DNA from: Kitasatospora sp. GP82
GTDB lineage: Bacteria; Actinomycetota; Actinomycetes; Streptomycetales; Streptomycetaceae
Direction: 5' to 3'
Assembly (NCBI RefSeq): GCF_029892105.1
Contig: NZ_JARZAJ010000023.1
Coordinates: 1-64,000 of the forward strand
DNA: 64,000 nt
In this document: positions 1-11,034 of the stretch, piece by piece
Layout of the letters: every line of letters starts with the position of its first letter
How positions within the stretch are numbered: the first letter of the stretch is position 1
The notes under the pieces: model-generated
The model's database searches: none
The model's input: the letters and a program-made list of their open reading frames with translations, nothing else
What the model was told of the DNA's origin: nothing
Program-made: the position numbers and the translations under genes

Positions 1-39
1 GCAGGGGGGACCCTGTGGGAGAGTAGGACGCCGCCGAAC
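1..39 (+). rRNA. rrf: 5S ribosomal RNA, 3' end only
   Basis: The first bases match the conserved 3' arm of actinobacterial 5S rRNA, including the GGGAGAGUAGGAC segment and the closing GCCGCCGAAC. The gene starts outside the window, so an rRNA operon lies immediately to the left and is read on the plus strand. A strong hairpin follows at once, as expected at the end of an rrn operon. The exact 3' end (39 or 40) is judged by family resemblance only. Confidence 0.88.
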
Positions 40-49
40 AATTTTTCAG

Positions 50-84
50 AGAAGCCCCTCCCGGGGATACCGGGAGGGGCTTCT
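50..84 (+). terminator. Terminator of the rRNA operon
   Basis: A perfect 15-bp inverted repeat (50-64 paired with 70-84) encloses a 5-base loop. A short T-run (42-46) precedes it. It lies about 10 bases after the 5S end and is the natural rrn terminator. It could also stop the converging GNAT gene that ends at 135. Confidence 0.85.
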
Positions 85-134
85 CGCATTTCCGGCGAGG
101 TTTGTTTGCCGGCGTCGGTGAATTCCGGAGAGTT

Positions 135-587
135 CTAGAGAGCGAGCTTGAAGCCGAGGTGGGACGCTACGAAACCGAGGCGCTCGTAGAAGCGGTGGGC
201 GTCGGTCCGGGTGGCGTCCGAAGTGAGCTGGACCAGATCGGCGCCGAGCTCGCGGGAGCGTTGGACGGCCCACTGGATCAGCTCGGTGCCGAGGCCGCTG
301 CCGCGTTCGCCGGCGGAGATGCGGACCGCCTCGATGATGGTGCGGGTGGCTCCGCGCCGGGAAAGGCCAGGGATGAGGGTGAGCTGGAGGGTACCGACGA
401 CCTGGCCCTGGCGTTCGGCGACGATCAGGTGCTGGTTGGGGTCGGTGGCGAGGCGGGCGAACGCGGCCTGATAGGGGGTCAGGTCGTCGGGGGATTCCCG
501 ACCGGCGCCGAGCGGGTCGTCGGCAAGCATCGCGACGATGGCGGGGAGGTCGTCGAGGACGGCCGGACGGATGTTCAGGTCGGTCAT
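135..587 (-). CDS. GNAT family N-acetyltransferase
   Basis: A 150-residue single-domain GCN5-related acetyltransferase that would move an acetyl group from acetyl-CoA to an amine; the substrate is unknown. The acetyl-CoA loop is visible around residues 88-100 (I-S-A-G-E-R-G-S-G-L-G), followed by the helix L-I-Q-W-A and the C-terminal A-H-R-F-Y-E-R-L-G-F block typical of the fold. The length is normal for the family. The gene converges on the rRNA operon. The ATG at 587 is the only reasonable start before the domain; its ribosome site is weak. Confidence 0.85.
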   Translation of the reverse strand: MTDLNIRPAVLDDLPAIVAMLADDPLGAGRESPDDLTPYQAAFARLATDPNQHLIVAERQGQVVGTLQLTLIPGLSRRGATRTIIEAVRISAGERGSGLGTELIQWAVQRSRELGADLVQLTSDATRTDAHRFYERLGFVASHLGFKLAL

Positions 588-680
588 GTCAGGGGACCTT
601 AGCCGAGACCTCCCAGTGGCCTCTGGACGGCCCCCGGCGGCCGATGACGGCCGCTGGAGGGCCTGGTGGCCGACGGTGCG

Positions 681-1472
681 TCAGTCACCCGGAGCGGCGG
701 TGGTGATGACCGCGAAGGCGGCTCCGTGGGGGTCGGTCAGCTGGGCGAAGCGGCCGACACCGTGGGCCTCCTCGGCGGGAGCGCGGACGGTGGCTCCGAG
801 TCGCTGTGCTCCGGCGATCGCGGCATCGGTGTCCGGAACCTCGAAGTAGGGGAGCCATTGCGAACCGAGGCCGGTCGCCGCCTGGTCGGCGAGGAGCTGG
901 ATGATGCCGCCCTGTCCGCTGTCGGTGCCGCCGCCGTCCGGGGTGACCACGGTGTAGGTGGTGTCGCCGAACGGGACGTCCTGCTCCTGCCAGCCGAAGA
1001 CGGAGCGGTAGAAGCGCTTGGCGGCGGCCGGATCGGTACTCAGCAGCTCGGTCCAGCAGAGAGCGCCGGGGACGGTGACCGCGCCGAGGCCGCTGGTGCC
1101 GAGCGGCTGCCGGGCGGCGAACCGAGCTCCGGTCGGGTCGGTGAGACCGGACGTCCTGCCGTGGGTGAAGACGTCGACCGGGCCGAAGCGTACGGAACCA
1201 CCGGCCTGCCGGGCCCGGTCGGTGGTGGCGTCGATGTCCCCGGTGGCGAAGTGGACCGTCCAGGCGGGGGCGGCGCCTTCCTCGGTCGGCGGGCCGAGGC
1301 CGCCGACCGTCCGGTCGCCGAGTCGGAAGAGACCGTGGTTGCCGGCCTCGGGGCCGAGAGAGTCGAAGGTCCAGCCGAAGAGGGCGCAGTAGAAGGACCG
1401 GGCAGCGTCCGGTTCGGGGCTGCCGAGGTCGAGCCAGACGGGGGAGCCGGGGACGAAGTCGGTGGTGAGCAT
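681..1472 (-). CDS. Two-domain VOC (glyoxalase/dioxygenase fold) protein
   Basis: A 263-residue protein made of two tandem vicinal-oxygen-chelate domains. The first (about 8-120) opens with G-S-P-V-W-L-D-L-G-S-P and has F-Y-C-A-L-F-G-W-T. The second (about 135-258) repeats the pattern with C-W-T-E-L-L and F-Y-R-S-V-F-G-W. Tandem VOC proteins of this size are common in Streptomyces and mostly lack a proven substrate; bleomycin-resistance-like, glyoxalase and extradiol enzymes share the fold. The start ATG at 1472 has an AGGATC ribosome site. It is divergent from the helicase gene that follows. Confidence 0.85.
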   Translation of the reverse strand: MLTTDFVPGSPVWLDLGSPEPDAARSFYCALFGWTFDSLGPEAGNHGLFRLGDRTVGGLGPPTEEGAAPAWTVHFATGDIDATTDRARQAGGSVRFGPVDVFTHGRTSGLTDPTGARFAARQPLGTSGLGAVTVPGALCWTELLSTDPAAAKRFYRSVFGWQEQDVPFGDTTYTVVTPDGGGTDSGQGGIIQLLADQAATGLGSQWLPYFEVPDTDAAIAGAQRLGATVRAPAEEAHGVGRFAQLTDPHGAAFAVITTAAPGD

Positions 1473-1669
1473 GGCGCTGATCCTTCGACTGACGCGGGTG
1501 TGCCCCCCTCAGGCATCCTCGGCCCTGCCCCGGGCACCCACAACCGGGGTCTCGGGCCGGGGCACCGCGGACGAGGAGGCGCAGGAGGGCAACGGTTCCC
1601 GCGTTGTCGGTGCAGGGAGGTACGGTGCGTAGCGGACGGTCACAGGTACCGGAGCGAAGAGAGGGCCTC

Positions 1670-3952
1670 GTGGAGACGCAGCAGCGGTCGGCCCGGCAGT
1701 CAGGCGGGGCCCAGCCCACCCAGGGGCAGCCCCAGCAGCGCCAGTTGGCCGAGGTCGAGGGCGTGCTGGAGCGGATCACGTACGCCAACGAGGAGACCGG
1801 TTACACGGTCGCCCGGGTGGACACGGGGCGCGGGGCGCACGATCTGCTCACCGTGGTCGGGGCGTTGCTCGGTGCGCAGCCGGGGGAGTCGCTGCGGCTG
1901 TTCGGCCGGTGGGGTTCGCATCCGCAGTACGGCAAGCAGTTCACGGTGGAGAACTACACGACCGTGCTGCCGGCGACGGTGCAGGGGATTCAGCGGTATC
2001 TCGGCTCGGGGCTGATCAAGGGGATCGGGCCGCGGTTCGCGGAGCGCATCGTGGAGCGCTTCGGGGTGGACACCCTGGACGTGATCGAGCAGGAGCCGGA
2101 GCGGCTGATCGAGGTGCCGGGGCTCGGTCCGAAGCGGACGAAGATGATCGCTGCGGCCTGGGAGGAGCAGAAGGCCATCAAGGAGGTGATGGTCTTCCTC
2201 CAGGGGGTCGGGGTCTCGACGTCCCTCGCGGTGCGGATCTACAAGAAGTACGGGGACAGTTCTATCGGGGTGGTGAAGAACGAGCCGTACCGGCTGGCGG
2301 CCGATGTGTGGGGCATCGGGTTTCTGACGGCGGACCGGATCGCGCAGGCGGTCGGTATCCCGCACGACAGTCCTGAGCGGGTCAAGGCCGGTCTGCAGTA
2401 CGCGCTTTCGCAGAGCAGCGACCAGGGGCACTGCTATCTGCCGGAGGAGCGGCTGATCGCCGACGGGGTGAAGCTCCTTCAGGTGGATGTCGGTCTGGTG
2501 ATCGACTGCCTGGCCGAGTTGGTGGCCGAGGAGGGGGTGGTCCGTGAGCCGGTGCCGGGGGAGGCGGGTGAGCCCGTCACGGCGGTCTATCTGGTGCCGT
2601 TCCACCGGGCGGAGATCTCGCTGGCCAACCAGTTGATCCGGCTGTTGCGGTCGGAGGCGGACCGGATGCCGGCCTTCTCGAACCGGGACGGCGCGGAGAT
2701 CGACTGGGCGGCTGCGCTCGGTTGGCTGGCCAAGCGTACGGGGGCCGAACTCGCCCCGGAGCAGCGGGAGTCGGTGAAGTTGGCGCTGACCGAGAAGGTG
2801 GCGGTGCTGACGGGTGGTCCCGGGTGCGGCAAGTCGTTCACGGTGAAGTCGATCGTGACGCTGGCGCTGGCCAAGCGGGCGAAGGTGGTGCTGGCGGCGC
2901 CGACGGGCAGGGCGGCGAAGCGGCTGTCGGAGCTGACGGGGGTGGAGGCGTCGACTGTGCACCGGCTGCTGGAGTTGCGGCCGGGTGGGGATGCCGCGTA
3001 CGACCGGGACCGGCCGCTGGATGCGGATCTGGTGGTGGTGGACGAGGCCTCGATGCTGGATCTGATCCTCGCGAACAAGCTGGTGAAGGCGGTTGCGCCG
3101 GGGGCGCATCTGCTGTTCGTGGGGGATGTGGACCAGTTGCCCTCGGTGGGGGCCGGTGAGGTGCTCCGGGACATGCTGGCGGCGGAGAGTCCGATCCCCT
3201 CGGTCCGGCTGACCAGGATCTTCCGGCAGGCTCAGCAGTCCGGGGTGGTGACGAACGCGCACCGGATCAACGAGGGTCTGCCGCCCGTGACGGAGGGGTT
3301 GACGGACTTCTTCCTGTTCGTGGAGGAGGACGCGGAGCGGGCGGCGGGGCTGACGGTGGACGTGGTGGCGCGGCGGATCCCGCAGAAGTTCGGGCTGGAC
3401 GCGCGCCGTGACGTCCAGGTGCTGGCCCCGATGCACCGGGGTCCGGCGGGCGCGGGGAATCTGAACACGCTGTTGCAGGCGGCGGTCACGCCGGCGCGCG
3501 AGGGCCTGCCCGAGCGCCGGTTCGGCGGCCGGACCTTCCGGGTAGGTGACAAGGTCACACAGATCCGGAACAACTACGAGAAGGGCCGGAACGGCGTCTT
3601 CAACGGCACGGTCGGGGTGGTGACTTCGCTCAGTGCCGAGGAGCAGCGACTGACGGTGCTCACCGACGAGGACGAGGAGGTGCCGTACGACTTCGACGAG
3701 TTGGATGAACTTGCGCATGCCTATGCGATGACCATCCATCGCTCGCAGGGCAGTGAGTATCCGGCGGTGGTGATTCCCGTCACGACCTCGGCCTGGACGA
3801 TGCTGCAGCGAAACCTGCTGTACACCGCTGTGACGCGGGCGAAGAAACTGGTGGTGCTGGTCGGATCACGGAGAGCGATCGGCCAGGCTGTTCGGGCGGT
3901 CAGTGCAGGTCGGAGGCATTCTGCGCTTGATCATCGACTGGCTGCTGGATGA
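1670..3952 (+). CDS. recD2: RecD2-type SF1 ATP-dependent DNA helicase
   Basis: A superfamily 1 5'-3' helicase of the RecBCD-independent RecD2 class. An N-terminal OB-like segment begins E-V-E-G-V-L-E-R-I-T-Y. A helix-hairpin-helix region follows at about residues 90-190. Walker A is G-G-P-G-C-G-K-S at about residues 381-388, Walker B V-V-D-E-A-S-M near 455, and the C-terminal UvrD-like motif T-I-H-R-S-Q-G-S-E near 688. No RecB or RecC is adjacent, as usual for this class. Start is uncertain: GTG 1670 (AGAGGG upstream) is chosen; GTG 1625 (GGGAGG upstream) and TTG 1604 are in frame and would add 15 or 22 residues. Confidence 0.92.
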   Translation: METQQRSARQSGGAQPTQGQPQQRQLAEVEGVLERITYANEETGYTVARVDTGRGAHDLLTVVGALLGAQPGESLRLFGRWGSHPQYGKQFTVENYTTVLPATVQGIQRYLGSGLIKGIGPRFAERIVERFGVDTLDVIEQEPERLIEVPGLGPKRTKMIAAAWEEQKAIKEVMVFLQGVGVSTSLAVRIYKKYGDSSIGVVKNEPYRLAADVWGIGFLTADRIAQAVGIPHDSPERVKAGLQYALSQSSDQGHCYLPEERLIADGVKLLQVDVGLVIDCLAELVAEEGVVREPVPGEAGEPVTAVYLVPFHRAEISLANQLIRLLRSEADRMPAFSNRDGAEIDWAAALGWLAKRTGAELAPEQRESVKLALTEKVAVLTGGPGCGKSFTVKSIVTLALAKRAKVVLAAPTGRAAKRLSELTGVEASTVHRLLELRPGGDAAYDRDRPLDADLVVVDEASMLDLILANKLVKAVAPGAHLLFVGDVDQLPSVGAGEVLRDMLAAESPIPSVRLTRIFRQAQQSGVVTNAHRINEGLPPVTEGLTDFFLFVEEDAERAAGLTVDVVARRIPQKFGLDARRDVQVLAPMHRGPAGAGNLNTLLQAAVTPAREGLPERRFGGRTFRVGDKVTQIRNNYEKGRNGVFNGTVGVVTSLSAEEQRLTVLTDEDEEVPYDFDELDELAHAYAMTIHRSQGSEYPAVVIPVTTSAWTMLQRNLLYTAVTRAKKLVVLVGSRRAIGQAVRAVSAGRRHSALDHRLAAG

Positions 3953-3991
3953 TCATCCAGGGTGCCGGCCGCTCCGGCGTTGTCTTGACGT

Positions 3992-4020
3992 AAAGAGATT
4001 TAAGGCAGAGCCTACTCTTT
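3992..4020. terminator. Possible hairpin terminator after the helicase gene
   Basis: A two-part inverted repeat in an unusually A/T-rich stretch. AAAGAG (3992-3997) pairs with CTCTTT (4015-4020), and inside it AGGC (4003-4006) pairs with GCCT (4010-4013). It sits 40 bases after the helicase stop and ends in TTT. It could be a terminator or an operator for gltA; nothing else supports either. Confidence 0.35.
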
Positions 4021-4101
4021 GTGCCGATCTTGTCCGGTCCATACCGGCTACGGCGACAGCTTTTGTAGGACTGGGCCCTTTTCGGCCCACCCCGGGTGAG
4101 C

Positions 4102-4131
4102 GACTGTCCCTCGGATGGGGGATCGTAGAGT
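4102..4131 (+). promoter_or_regulatory. Candidate promoter for citrate synthase
   Basis: TAGAGT at 4126-4131 fits the streptomycete -10 pattern TAGRRT. A GACTGT/TGTCCC segment at 4102-4110 is a weak -35. The start of transcription would fall near 4138, some 36 bases before the GTG, leaving room for the GAGGAAG ribosome site. This is pattern inference only. Confidence 0.4.
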
Positions 4132-4173
4132 CAGTCAGGACACCCAGGGATTCATTTCGTCGGTGAGGAAGAC

Positions 4174-5463
4174 GTGAGCGACAAATCGGTAGTACTGCGG
4201 TACCAGGGCGGCGAGTACGAGTACCCCGTCGTCGAGAGCACTGCGGGCAACGCCGGCTTCGACATCTCGAAGCTGCTTCCGCAGACCGGCCTGGTCACCC
4301 TGGACAACGGCTTCGGCAACACCGCCGCCTACAAGTCCGCGATTACCTTCGTGGACGGTGACAACGGCATCCTGCGCTACCGCGGCTACCCGATCGAGCA
4401 GCTGGCCGAGCAGGGCAGTTTCATCGAGACCGCGTACCTCCTGATCAACGGCGAGCTGCCCAACGCCGACCAGCTGGAGGAGTTCAACGCCGAGATCACC
4501 CAGCACACCCTGCTGCACGAGGACGTCAAGCGCTTCTTCGGCGGCTTCCCGCGGGACGCCCACCCGATGGCGATGCTGTCCTCGGTGGTCGGTGCCCTGT
4601 CCACGTTCTACCAGGACAGCCACAACCCCTTCGACGCCGCTCAGCGCCACCTGTCGACGGTCCGCCTGCTGGCCAAGCTGCCGACGATCGCGGCCTACGC
4701 GTACAAGAAGTCGGTCGGCCAGCCGTTCGTCTACCCGCGCAACGACCTGAGCTACGTCGAGAACTTCCTCCGGATGACCTTCGCCGTCCCCGCCGAGGAC
4801 TACGAGATCAACCCGGTCATCGTCAACGCGCTGGACAAGCTGCTGATCCTGCACGCGGACCACGAGCAGAACTGCTCGACCTCCACGGTCCGCCTGGTGG
4901 GCTCCAGCCACGCCAACCAGTTCGCCTCTATCTCGGCCGGTATCTCGGCGCTCTGGGGCCCGCTGCACGGTGGCGCCAACCAGGCCGTGCTGGAGATGCT
5001 GGAGCAGATCCAGAAGGACGGCGGCGACGTCGACAGCTTCATCCGCAAGGTGAAGAACCGCGAGGACGGCGTGAAGCTCATGGGCTTCGGTCACCGCGTG
5101 TACAAGGCCTTCGACCCGCGCGCCGCGCAGGTCAAGATCCTGGCGCACGAGGTCCTCGGCCAGCTCGGCAAGTCCGACGAGCTGCTGGAGATCGCGCTCA
5201 AGCTGGAAGAGCACGCGCTCAACGACGACTTCTTCATCTCGCGCAAGCTCTACCCGAACGTGGACTTCTACACCGGCCTGATCTACCGCGCGATGGGCTT
5301 CCCGACCAGCATGTTCACCGTGCTGTTCGCGCTCGGTCGCCTGCCGGGCTGGATCGCCCACTGGCACGAGATGATCAACGACCCGGGCAGCCGCATCGGC
5401 CGTCCGCGCCAGATCTACACCGGCGTGGAGATCCGCGACTACGTCGCCCTCGACGGACGCTGA
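4174..5463 (+). CDS. gltA: Citrate synthase
   Basis: Condenses oxaloacetate with acetyl-CoA to form citrate, the entry step of the TCA cycle. The 429-residue length and sequence are those of the hexameric Gram-negative/actinobacterial type. Catalytic residues are visible: His265 in G-P-L-H-G-G-A-N, His307 in G-F-G-H-R-V-Y-K and Asp364 in N-V-D-F-Y-T-G, matching the His/His/Asp triad of E. coli GltA. The GTG start at 4174 follows GAGGAAG by four bases. The gene is monocistronic: a candidate promoter lies upstream and a perfect terminator directly follows. Confidence 0.97.
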   Translation: MSDKSVVLRYQGGEYEYPVVESTAGNAGFDISKLLPQTGLVTLDNGFGNTAAYKSAITFVDGDNGILRYRGYPIEQLAEQGSFIETAYLLINGELPNADQLEEFNAEITQHTLLHEDVKRFFGGFPRDAHPMAMLSSVVGALSTFYQDSHNPFDAAQRHLSTVRLLAKLPTIAAYAYKKSVGQPFVYPRNDLSYVENFLRMTFAVPAEDYEINPVIVNALDKLLILHADHEQNCSTSTVRLVGSSHANQFASISAGISALWGPLHGGANQAVLEMLEQIQKDGGDVDSFIRKVKNREDGVKLMGFGHRVYKAFDPRAAQVKILAHEVLGQLGKSDELLEIALKLEEHALNDDFFISRKLYPNVDFYTGLIYRAMGFPTSMFTVLFALGRLPGWIAHWHEMINDPGSRIGRPRQIYTGVEIRDYVALDGR

Positions 5464-5474
5464 CGCAGGACCTG

Positions 5475-5510
5475 CGAAGGGCCCGGCTGCTGTTGCAGCC
5501 GGGCCCTTCG
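5475..5510 (+). terminator. Terminator of gltA
   Basis: A perfect 16-bp stem (5475-5490 with 5495-5510) with the tetraloop TGTT begins 12 bases after the gltA stop codon. It has no long T-tail, which is normal for actinomycete terminators. Confidence 0.88.
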
Positions 5511-5951
5511 ACGTAACGGCGCACGACGCCCGAGGGCGGCCGAATCAGGAACGGCCGCTCAAAGCGTTCCTGGCCCGCCGCACCCCGGCGTCGTGCGCGA
5601 GGACCACCGAACCGGTCGGCAGTCGTCCCGGGGCCCGCCGGAGCCCCGTCGGCGACAGTGATGCTCTGCGGTGACGTGATGCCGTTCGCCACGCCACCGC
5701 CCACCAAAAGCTGCCGCACTACAAAAGGTAAGACGTATCAGGGGGCGCAAAGTTACGCCGAGGGGGTGTGAGTTGCCTCTCTCCACGCTCCGTGTGCACC
5801 CGGTACCCCGCCCATATCACACGATCTGCGGCCGGTGACATCACCCTCCCCGCAGACGCGGCAACCCAGCGTGATAGGAATCGTGCCAATCCGGTACGGA
5901 CCGACCGTGCTCTTCGTGGCAGCGGCGGCGGGGCAGGGAGGGAGTGCGCAG
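5511..5951. other. Non-coding stretch before the SDR gene
   Basis: I see no convincing gene in these 441 bases. Open frames on both strands are short and have no recognisable domain or ribosome site. The part from 5700 to 5770 is less GC-rich than its surroundings and may hold the SDR promoter, but no clear -10/-35 pair stands out. Confidence 0.5.
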
Positions 5952-6671
5952 ATGGCCAGAAATGTCGTCGTCACGGGTGGCGGCACGGGTATCGGGTACG
6001 AGGTGGCCCGGCGCTTCGCCGATGCGGGCGAGCAGGTCGTGATCGTCGGCCGCCGGCGGGCGGTGCTGGAACGGGCCGCCCTCGACCTGGGCGCCAATGT
6101 CACACCGCTGGTCTGCGACCTGGCCGACCCCGATGCGGTGGAGGCCTCGCTGGCCGGACTGCCGGAGGAGATCGACGTCCTGGTCAACAACGCGGGCAGC
6201 CGGGAGACCGTGATCGGCGCCGGTCCGCACGCGGTACTGGCCCGCTGGCGCGGCGACTTCGAGCGCAATGTGCTGACCGTCGTGATGCTCACCGAGTCCA
6301 TCCGGGACCGCCTCACCCAGGGCACCGGCCGGGTGGTCACGGTCAGCTCGATCGCCGCCCTGCGCGGGGCCGGCTCGTACGGGGCCGCAAAGGCCTCGCT
6401 GCACGCCTGGAACCACTTCCTGGCCGCCCAGCTCGGCCCCTCCGGCATCACCGCCAACATCGTGGCACCCGGCACCGTCTCGGGCACCGAGTTCTTCGGC
6501 CCCCGGCTGGACGAGGCCGAGGTGTCCCGGCGCGCCGCGCGTACCCTGCTCGGCCGGGTCGGCGAGACCGGGGAGGTCGCGGCGGCGGTCTACTTCCTGG
6601 CCTCGCCGGAGGCCGGGTTCATCACCGGTGAGATCCTGCACTGCAACGGCGGCGAGCTGCTCGGGCGTTGA
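5952..6671 (+). CDS. SDR family NAD(P)-dependent oxidoreductase
   Basis: A 239-residue classical short-chain dehydrogenase/reductase. The cofactor loop T-G-G-G-T-G-I-G lies at residues 8-15, N-N-A-G at about 84-87, the catalytic serine in V-S-S-I-A-A near 130, and the Y-G-A-A-K motif (Tyr/Lys) near 143-147. The C-terminal G-F-I-T-G-E-I-L-H-C-N-G-G segment is also typical. The substrate cannot be told from sequence. The ATG at 5952 follows GGGAGGGAG by about 8 bases; longer in-frame starts at 5835 lack support. Confidence 0.9.
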   Translation: MARNVVVTGGGTGIGYEVARRFADAGEQVVIVGRRRAVLERAALDLGANVTPLVCDLADPDAVEASLAGLPEEIDVLVNNAGSRETVIGAGPHAVLARWRGDFERNVLTVVMLTESIRDRLTQGTGRVVTVSSIAALRGAGSYGAAKASLHAWNHFLAAQLGPSGITANIVAPGTVSGTEFFGPRLDEAEVSRRAARTLLGRVGETGEVAAAVYFLASPEAGFITGEILHCNGGELLGR

Positions 6672-6735
6672 GCACTCCGCGGCAACCGTGCGCGATCGGG
6701 CAGGCACCTGACACCCTGCCCGATCGCGCCACCGG

Positions 6736-9030
<2,295 letters not shown>

Positions 9031-9070
9031 GCTCGGTGCTCCTTGGTGACCTCGGTGACCTCGGTGCGAG

Positions 9071-9104
9071 CGTACGGGGGCGCGTCGGGGCGCGCCCCCG
9101 TACG
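9071..9104 (-). terminator. Hairpin between copZ and copA
   Basis: A perfect 14-bp stem (9071-9084 with 9091-9104) with a 6-base loop sits just after the copZ stop. It would terminate or weaken transcription into copA, or stabilise the copZ message, giving more chaperone than pump. The effect is inferred; only the inverted repeat is seen. Confidence 0.7.
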
Positions 9105-9109
9105 GTGGT

Positions 9110-9328
9110 TCAGGCGGCAGGGCCGACCAGTTCGTATCCGGCCTCGTCGATGGCGGCGCGGACGGCGGCCTCGTCCAGCGGGCTCCGGGAGGAGATCGTC
9201 ACGGTGCCGGCCTTGGCGTCGGCCGCTACGTCGAGGACGCCGGGGAGGGTGGAGACCTCCTCGCTGACCGACTTCTCGCAGTGGCCGCAGCTCATGCCGC
9301 TGACGGTGTAGGTGATGGTGCTGGACAT
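9110..9328 (-). CDS. copZ: Copper chaperone CopZ (HMA domain)
   Basis: A 72-residue single heavy-metal-associated domain with the Cu(I)-binding motif M-S-C-G-H-C at residues 11-16, the His between the cysteines being typical of actinobacterial CopZ. It would carry Cu(I) to CopA, encoded next on the same strand. I chose ATG 9328 because CGGAGG stands 6 bases before it and the protein then starts at the first strand of the fold; the frame is open to 9406, but that extension has no domain and no ribosome site. The upstream region carries a CsoR-like palindrome. Confidence 0.93.
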   Translation of the reverse strand: MSSTITYTVSGMSCGHCEKSVSEEVSTLPGVLDVAADAKAGTVTISSRSPLDEAAVRAAIDEAGYELVGPAA

Positions 9329-9410
9329 CGGTGCCTCCGGGTTGCGTTCCCGCCCGGGCGCGGGGCTCGGGCGCGGTCGGTCCACTAGCTTCTGTCTGCT
9401 GCACAACAGA

Positions 9411-9427
9411 ATACCCCCCAGGGGTAT
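9411..9427. promoter_or_regulatory. CsoR-type copper operator
   Basis: A perfect 7-3-7 palindrome, ATACCCC (9411-9417) and GGGGTAT (9421-9427). It matches the ATACCC/GGGTAT inverted repeats bound by Cu(I)-sensing CsoR repressors. On the minus strand it would overlap or abut the -35 of a copZ promoter whose -10 could be TAGTGG (9387-9382). CsoR normally leaves the DNA when it binds Cu(I), so copZ-copA should be copper-induced. No csoR gene is in the window. Confidence 0.8.
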
Positions 9428-9581
9428 TTCCTGGGATGGGCGGCGAATGTGGCGTAGGTCGCAGCTCGCACTGTTCGACCGCGAGCCGAGGGTAGCCGCG
9501 CGGCTACCGGGGGCCGATCTGCCGTCCGGTGGGGCGTGTCTGCCTGATGCGGTTGTCGGTGCAGTCGTCGTAACGGCGCGG

Positions 9582-9614
9582 CGGGTGGTTCCGGGACTTC
9601 CCCGGAACCACCCG
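9582..9614. terminator. Orphan terminator-like hairpin between divergent genes
   Basis: A perfect 14-bp stem (9582-9595 with 9601-9614) with a 5-base loop. No annotated gene ends here: copZ reads away to the left and the phosphatase gene reads away to the right. It may end a small unrecognised transcript. The rest of 9430-9800 shows no gene I can support. Confidence 0.55.
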
Positions 9615-9801
9615 TTGGGTCGATCAAGGCGGTGTCAGGTCGCTGCACCGGCTTCGGCCGGCGCCGCATCGGGATCTCTGCGGTGACCCCGGTGGGCCGG
9701 GGCCGCGTTCTCCCCGGGGTGTAACGATCTGGACAAATCGGACGAATTGCGGGTAATTGGCAAGCACCGTATTCGGCCGATTCCTCCGATATGTTCGAGA
9801 T

Positions 9802-10998
9802 GTGCTCCACAGTCGCCGTGCCCAGTCACCCGCGAAGCCCCGACCCACCGGGCTGCCGCGGGGCAGGCGGAGGAGCGCGCTGCTCGCCGCCGACCTGCAG
9901 GACCTGTCCTTCATGCGTCGGGCCACCCCGGCGCTGCTGGCGATCCTGGCGGTCTCGGCGGCCGACTACTCCTCCGGACAAGACCGCTATCTGGCACCGC
10001 TGATGGTGGTGGTGCCCTCGATCGCGGCCCTCACGCTGCGGCCCGCCGAGCTGCTGCTGGTCTGCTTCCTGGGCTTCGTCGCGCTGCTCGGCCTGAGCCA
10101 CTACGACAGAATGGACAATCTGCACGACGGGCGCTTCCTGTTCGGGGCGCTCCTGAGCTATGTGGCGCTGGCGGTCTTCAGCGCCTGGGTGGCCGGACTG
10201 CGGATGAGACGGGCAGCCGCGTACGCCGCGGTCAGTTCGGTGGCGGAGGCTGCCCAGCGGGCGTTGCTCAGCCTCCCCGGGCCGTCCGTCGGGCCGCTGC
10301 GCCTGGCCGTGCGGTACGTCTCGGCGGCGGACGCGGCGCGGATCGGCGGTGACCTGTACTCGGTGCTGGACACCCCGCACGGCACCCGGGTGCTGGTCGG
10401 CGACGTCCGGGGCAAGGGTCTGGGGGCCGTACGGACCGCCGCCGTGGTGCTCGGCGCCTTCCGCGAGGCGGCGTACGACGAGAACGGGTTGTCGGCGGTG
10501 GCCGCCCGGATCGAGGCCAGCGTGGAACGGCACGTGCCCGACGGGGAGTTCACCACCGCGCTGTTCGCCGAGTTCAGCCGGCCCGGGGCGATGGAACTGC
10601 TGCACTACGGGCATGTGCCGCCGATCCGGGTGGAACGTGACGGGACGGTGACGGTGCTGGAAGCCGTCGATCCCTGGGTGCCGCTCGGCCTCGGCAAGCT
10701 GGCCAAGGGATCGCCGAACAGTGTCACCTTGCCGTTCGGGGCCGACGACGTGCTGGTGCTCTGCACGGACGGGGTGGTGGAGGCCAAGCACCACCGCTCG
10801 GGCGAGTTCTATCCGCTGGCCGAGCGGGTCGGCCCGCTGGTACGGGACGCGGCCCGCTCGTCGGCGGAGCTGGAGACCGCTGTCGGGCGGATCTACGCGG
10901 ACCTGCTGGTGCACACCGGAGGGGACCTCGGGGACGATGCGCTGCTGTTGCTGATCAGCCGGACGGACCGGGACCGGGACCGGCTGCGGAACGGCTGA
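9802..10998 (+). CDS. Membrane-anchored SpoIIE/PP2C serine phosphatase
   Basis: A 398-residue protein phosphatase of the PPM/SpoIIE class. The N-terminal third (about residues 40-140) has three to four hydrophobic helices. The catalytic domain runs from about 165 to 385 with the metal-binding Asp motifs I-G-G-D-L-Y, V-G-D-V-R-G-K-G, C-T-D-G-V-V-E and G-D-D-A-L-L. Such proteins usually dephosphorylate anti-sigma-factor antagonists in partner-switching circuits, but no STAS or RsbW-like partner is adjacent. No clear ribosome site marks the start: GTG 9802 is chosen, TTG 9757 is the alternative. Confidence 0.87.
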   Translation: MLHSRRAQSPAKPRPTGLPRGRRRSALLAADLQDLSFMRRATPALLAILAVSAADYSSGQDRYLAPLMVVVPSIAALTLRPAELLLVCFLGFVALLGLSHYDRMDNLHDGRFLFGALLSYVALAVFSAWVAGLRMRRAAAYAAVSSVAEAAQRALLSLPGPSVGPLRLAVRYVSAADAARIGGDLYSVLDTPHGTRVLVGDVRGKGLGAVRTAAVVLGAFREAAYDENGLSAVAARIEASVERHVPDGEFTTALFAEFSRPGAMELLHYGHVPPIRVERDGTVTVLEAVDPWVPLGLGKLAKGSPNSVTLPFGADDVLVLCTDGVVEAKHHRSGEFYPLAERVGPLVRDAARSSAELETAVGRIYADLLVHTGGDLGDDALLLLISRTDRDRDRLRNG

Positions 10999-11034
10999 GC
11001 TGCAGAACGGCTCACCGGGGCGGCCGTGCCGGGG

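Noticed and set aside
5375-5719. Small minus-strand frame downstream of gltA
   Set aside because: It runs through the gltA terminator and into gltA, lacks a ribosome site and resembles no family.
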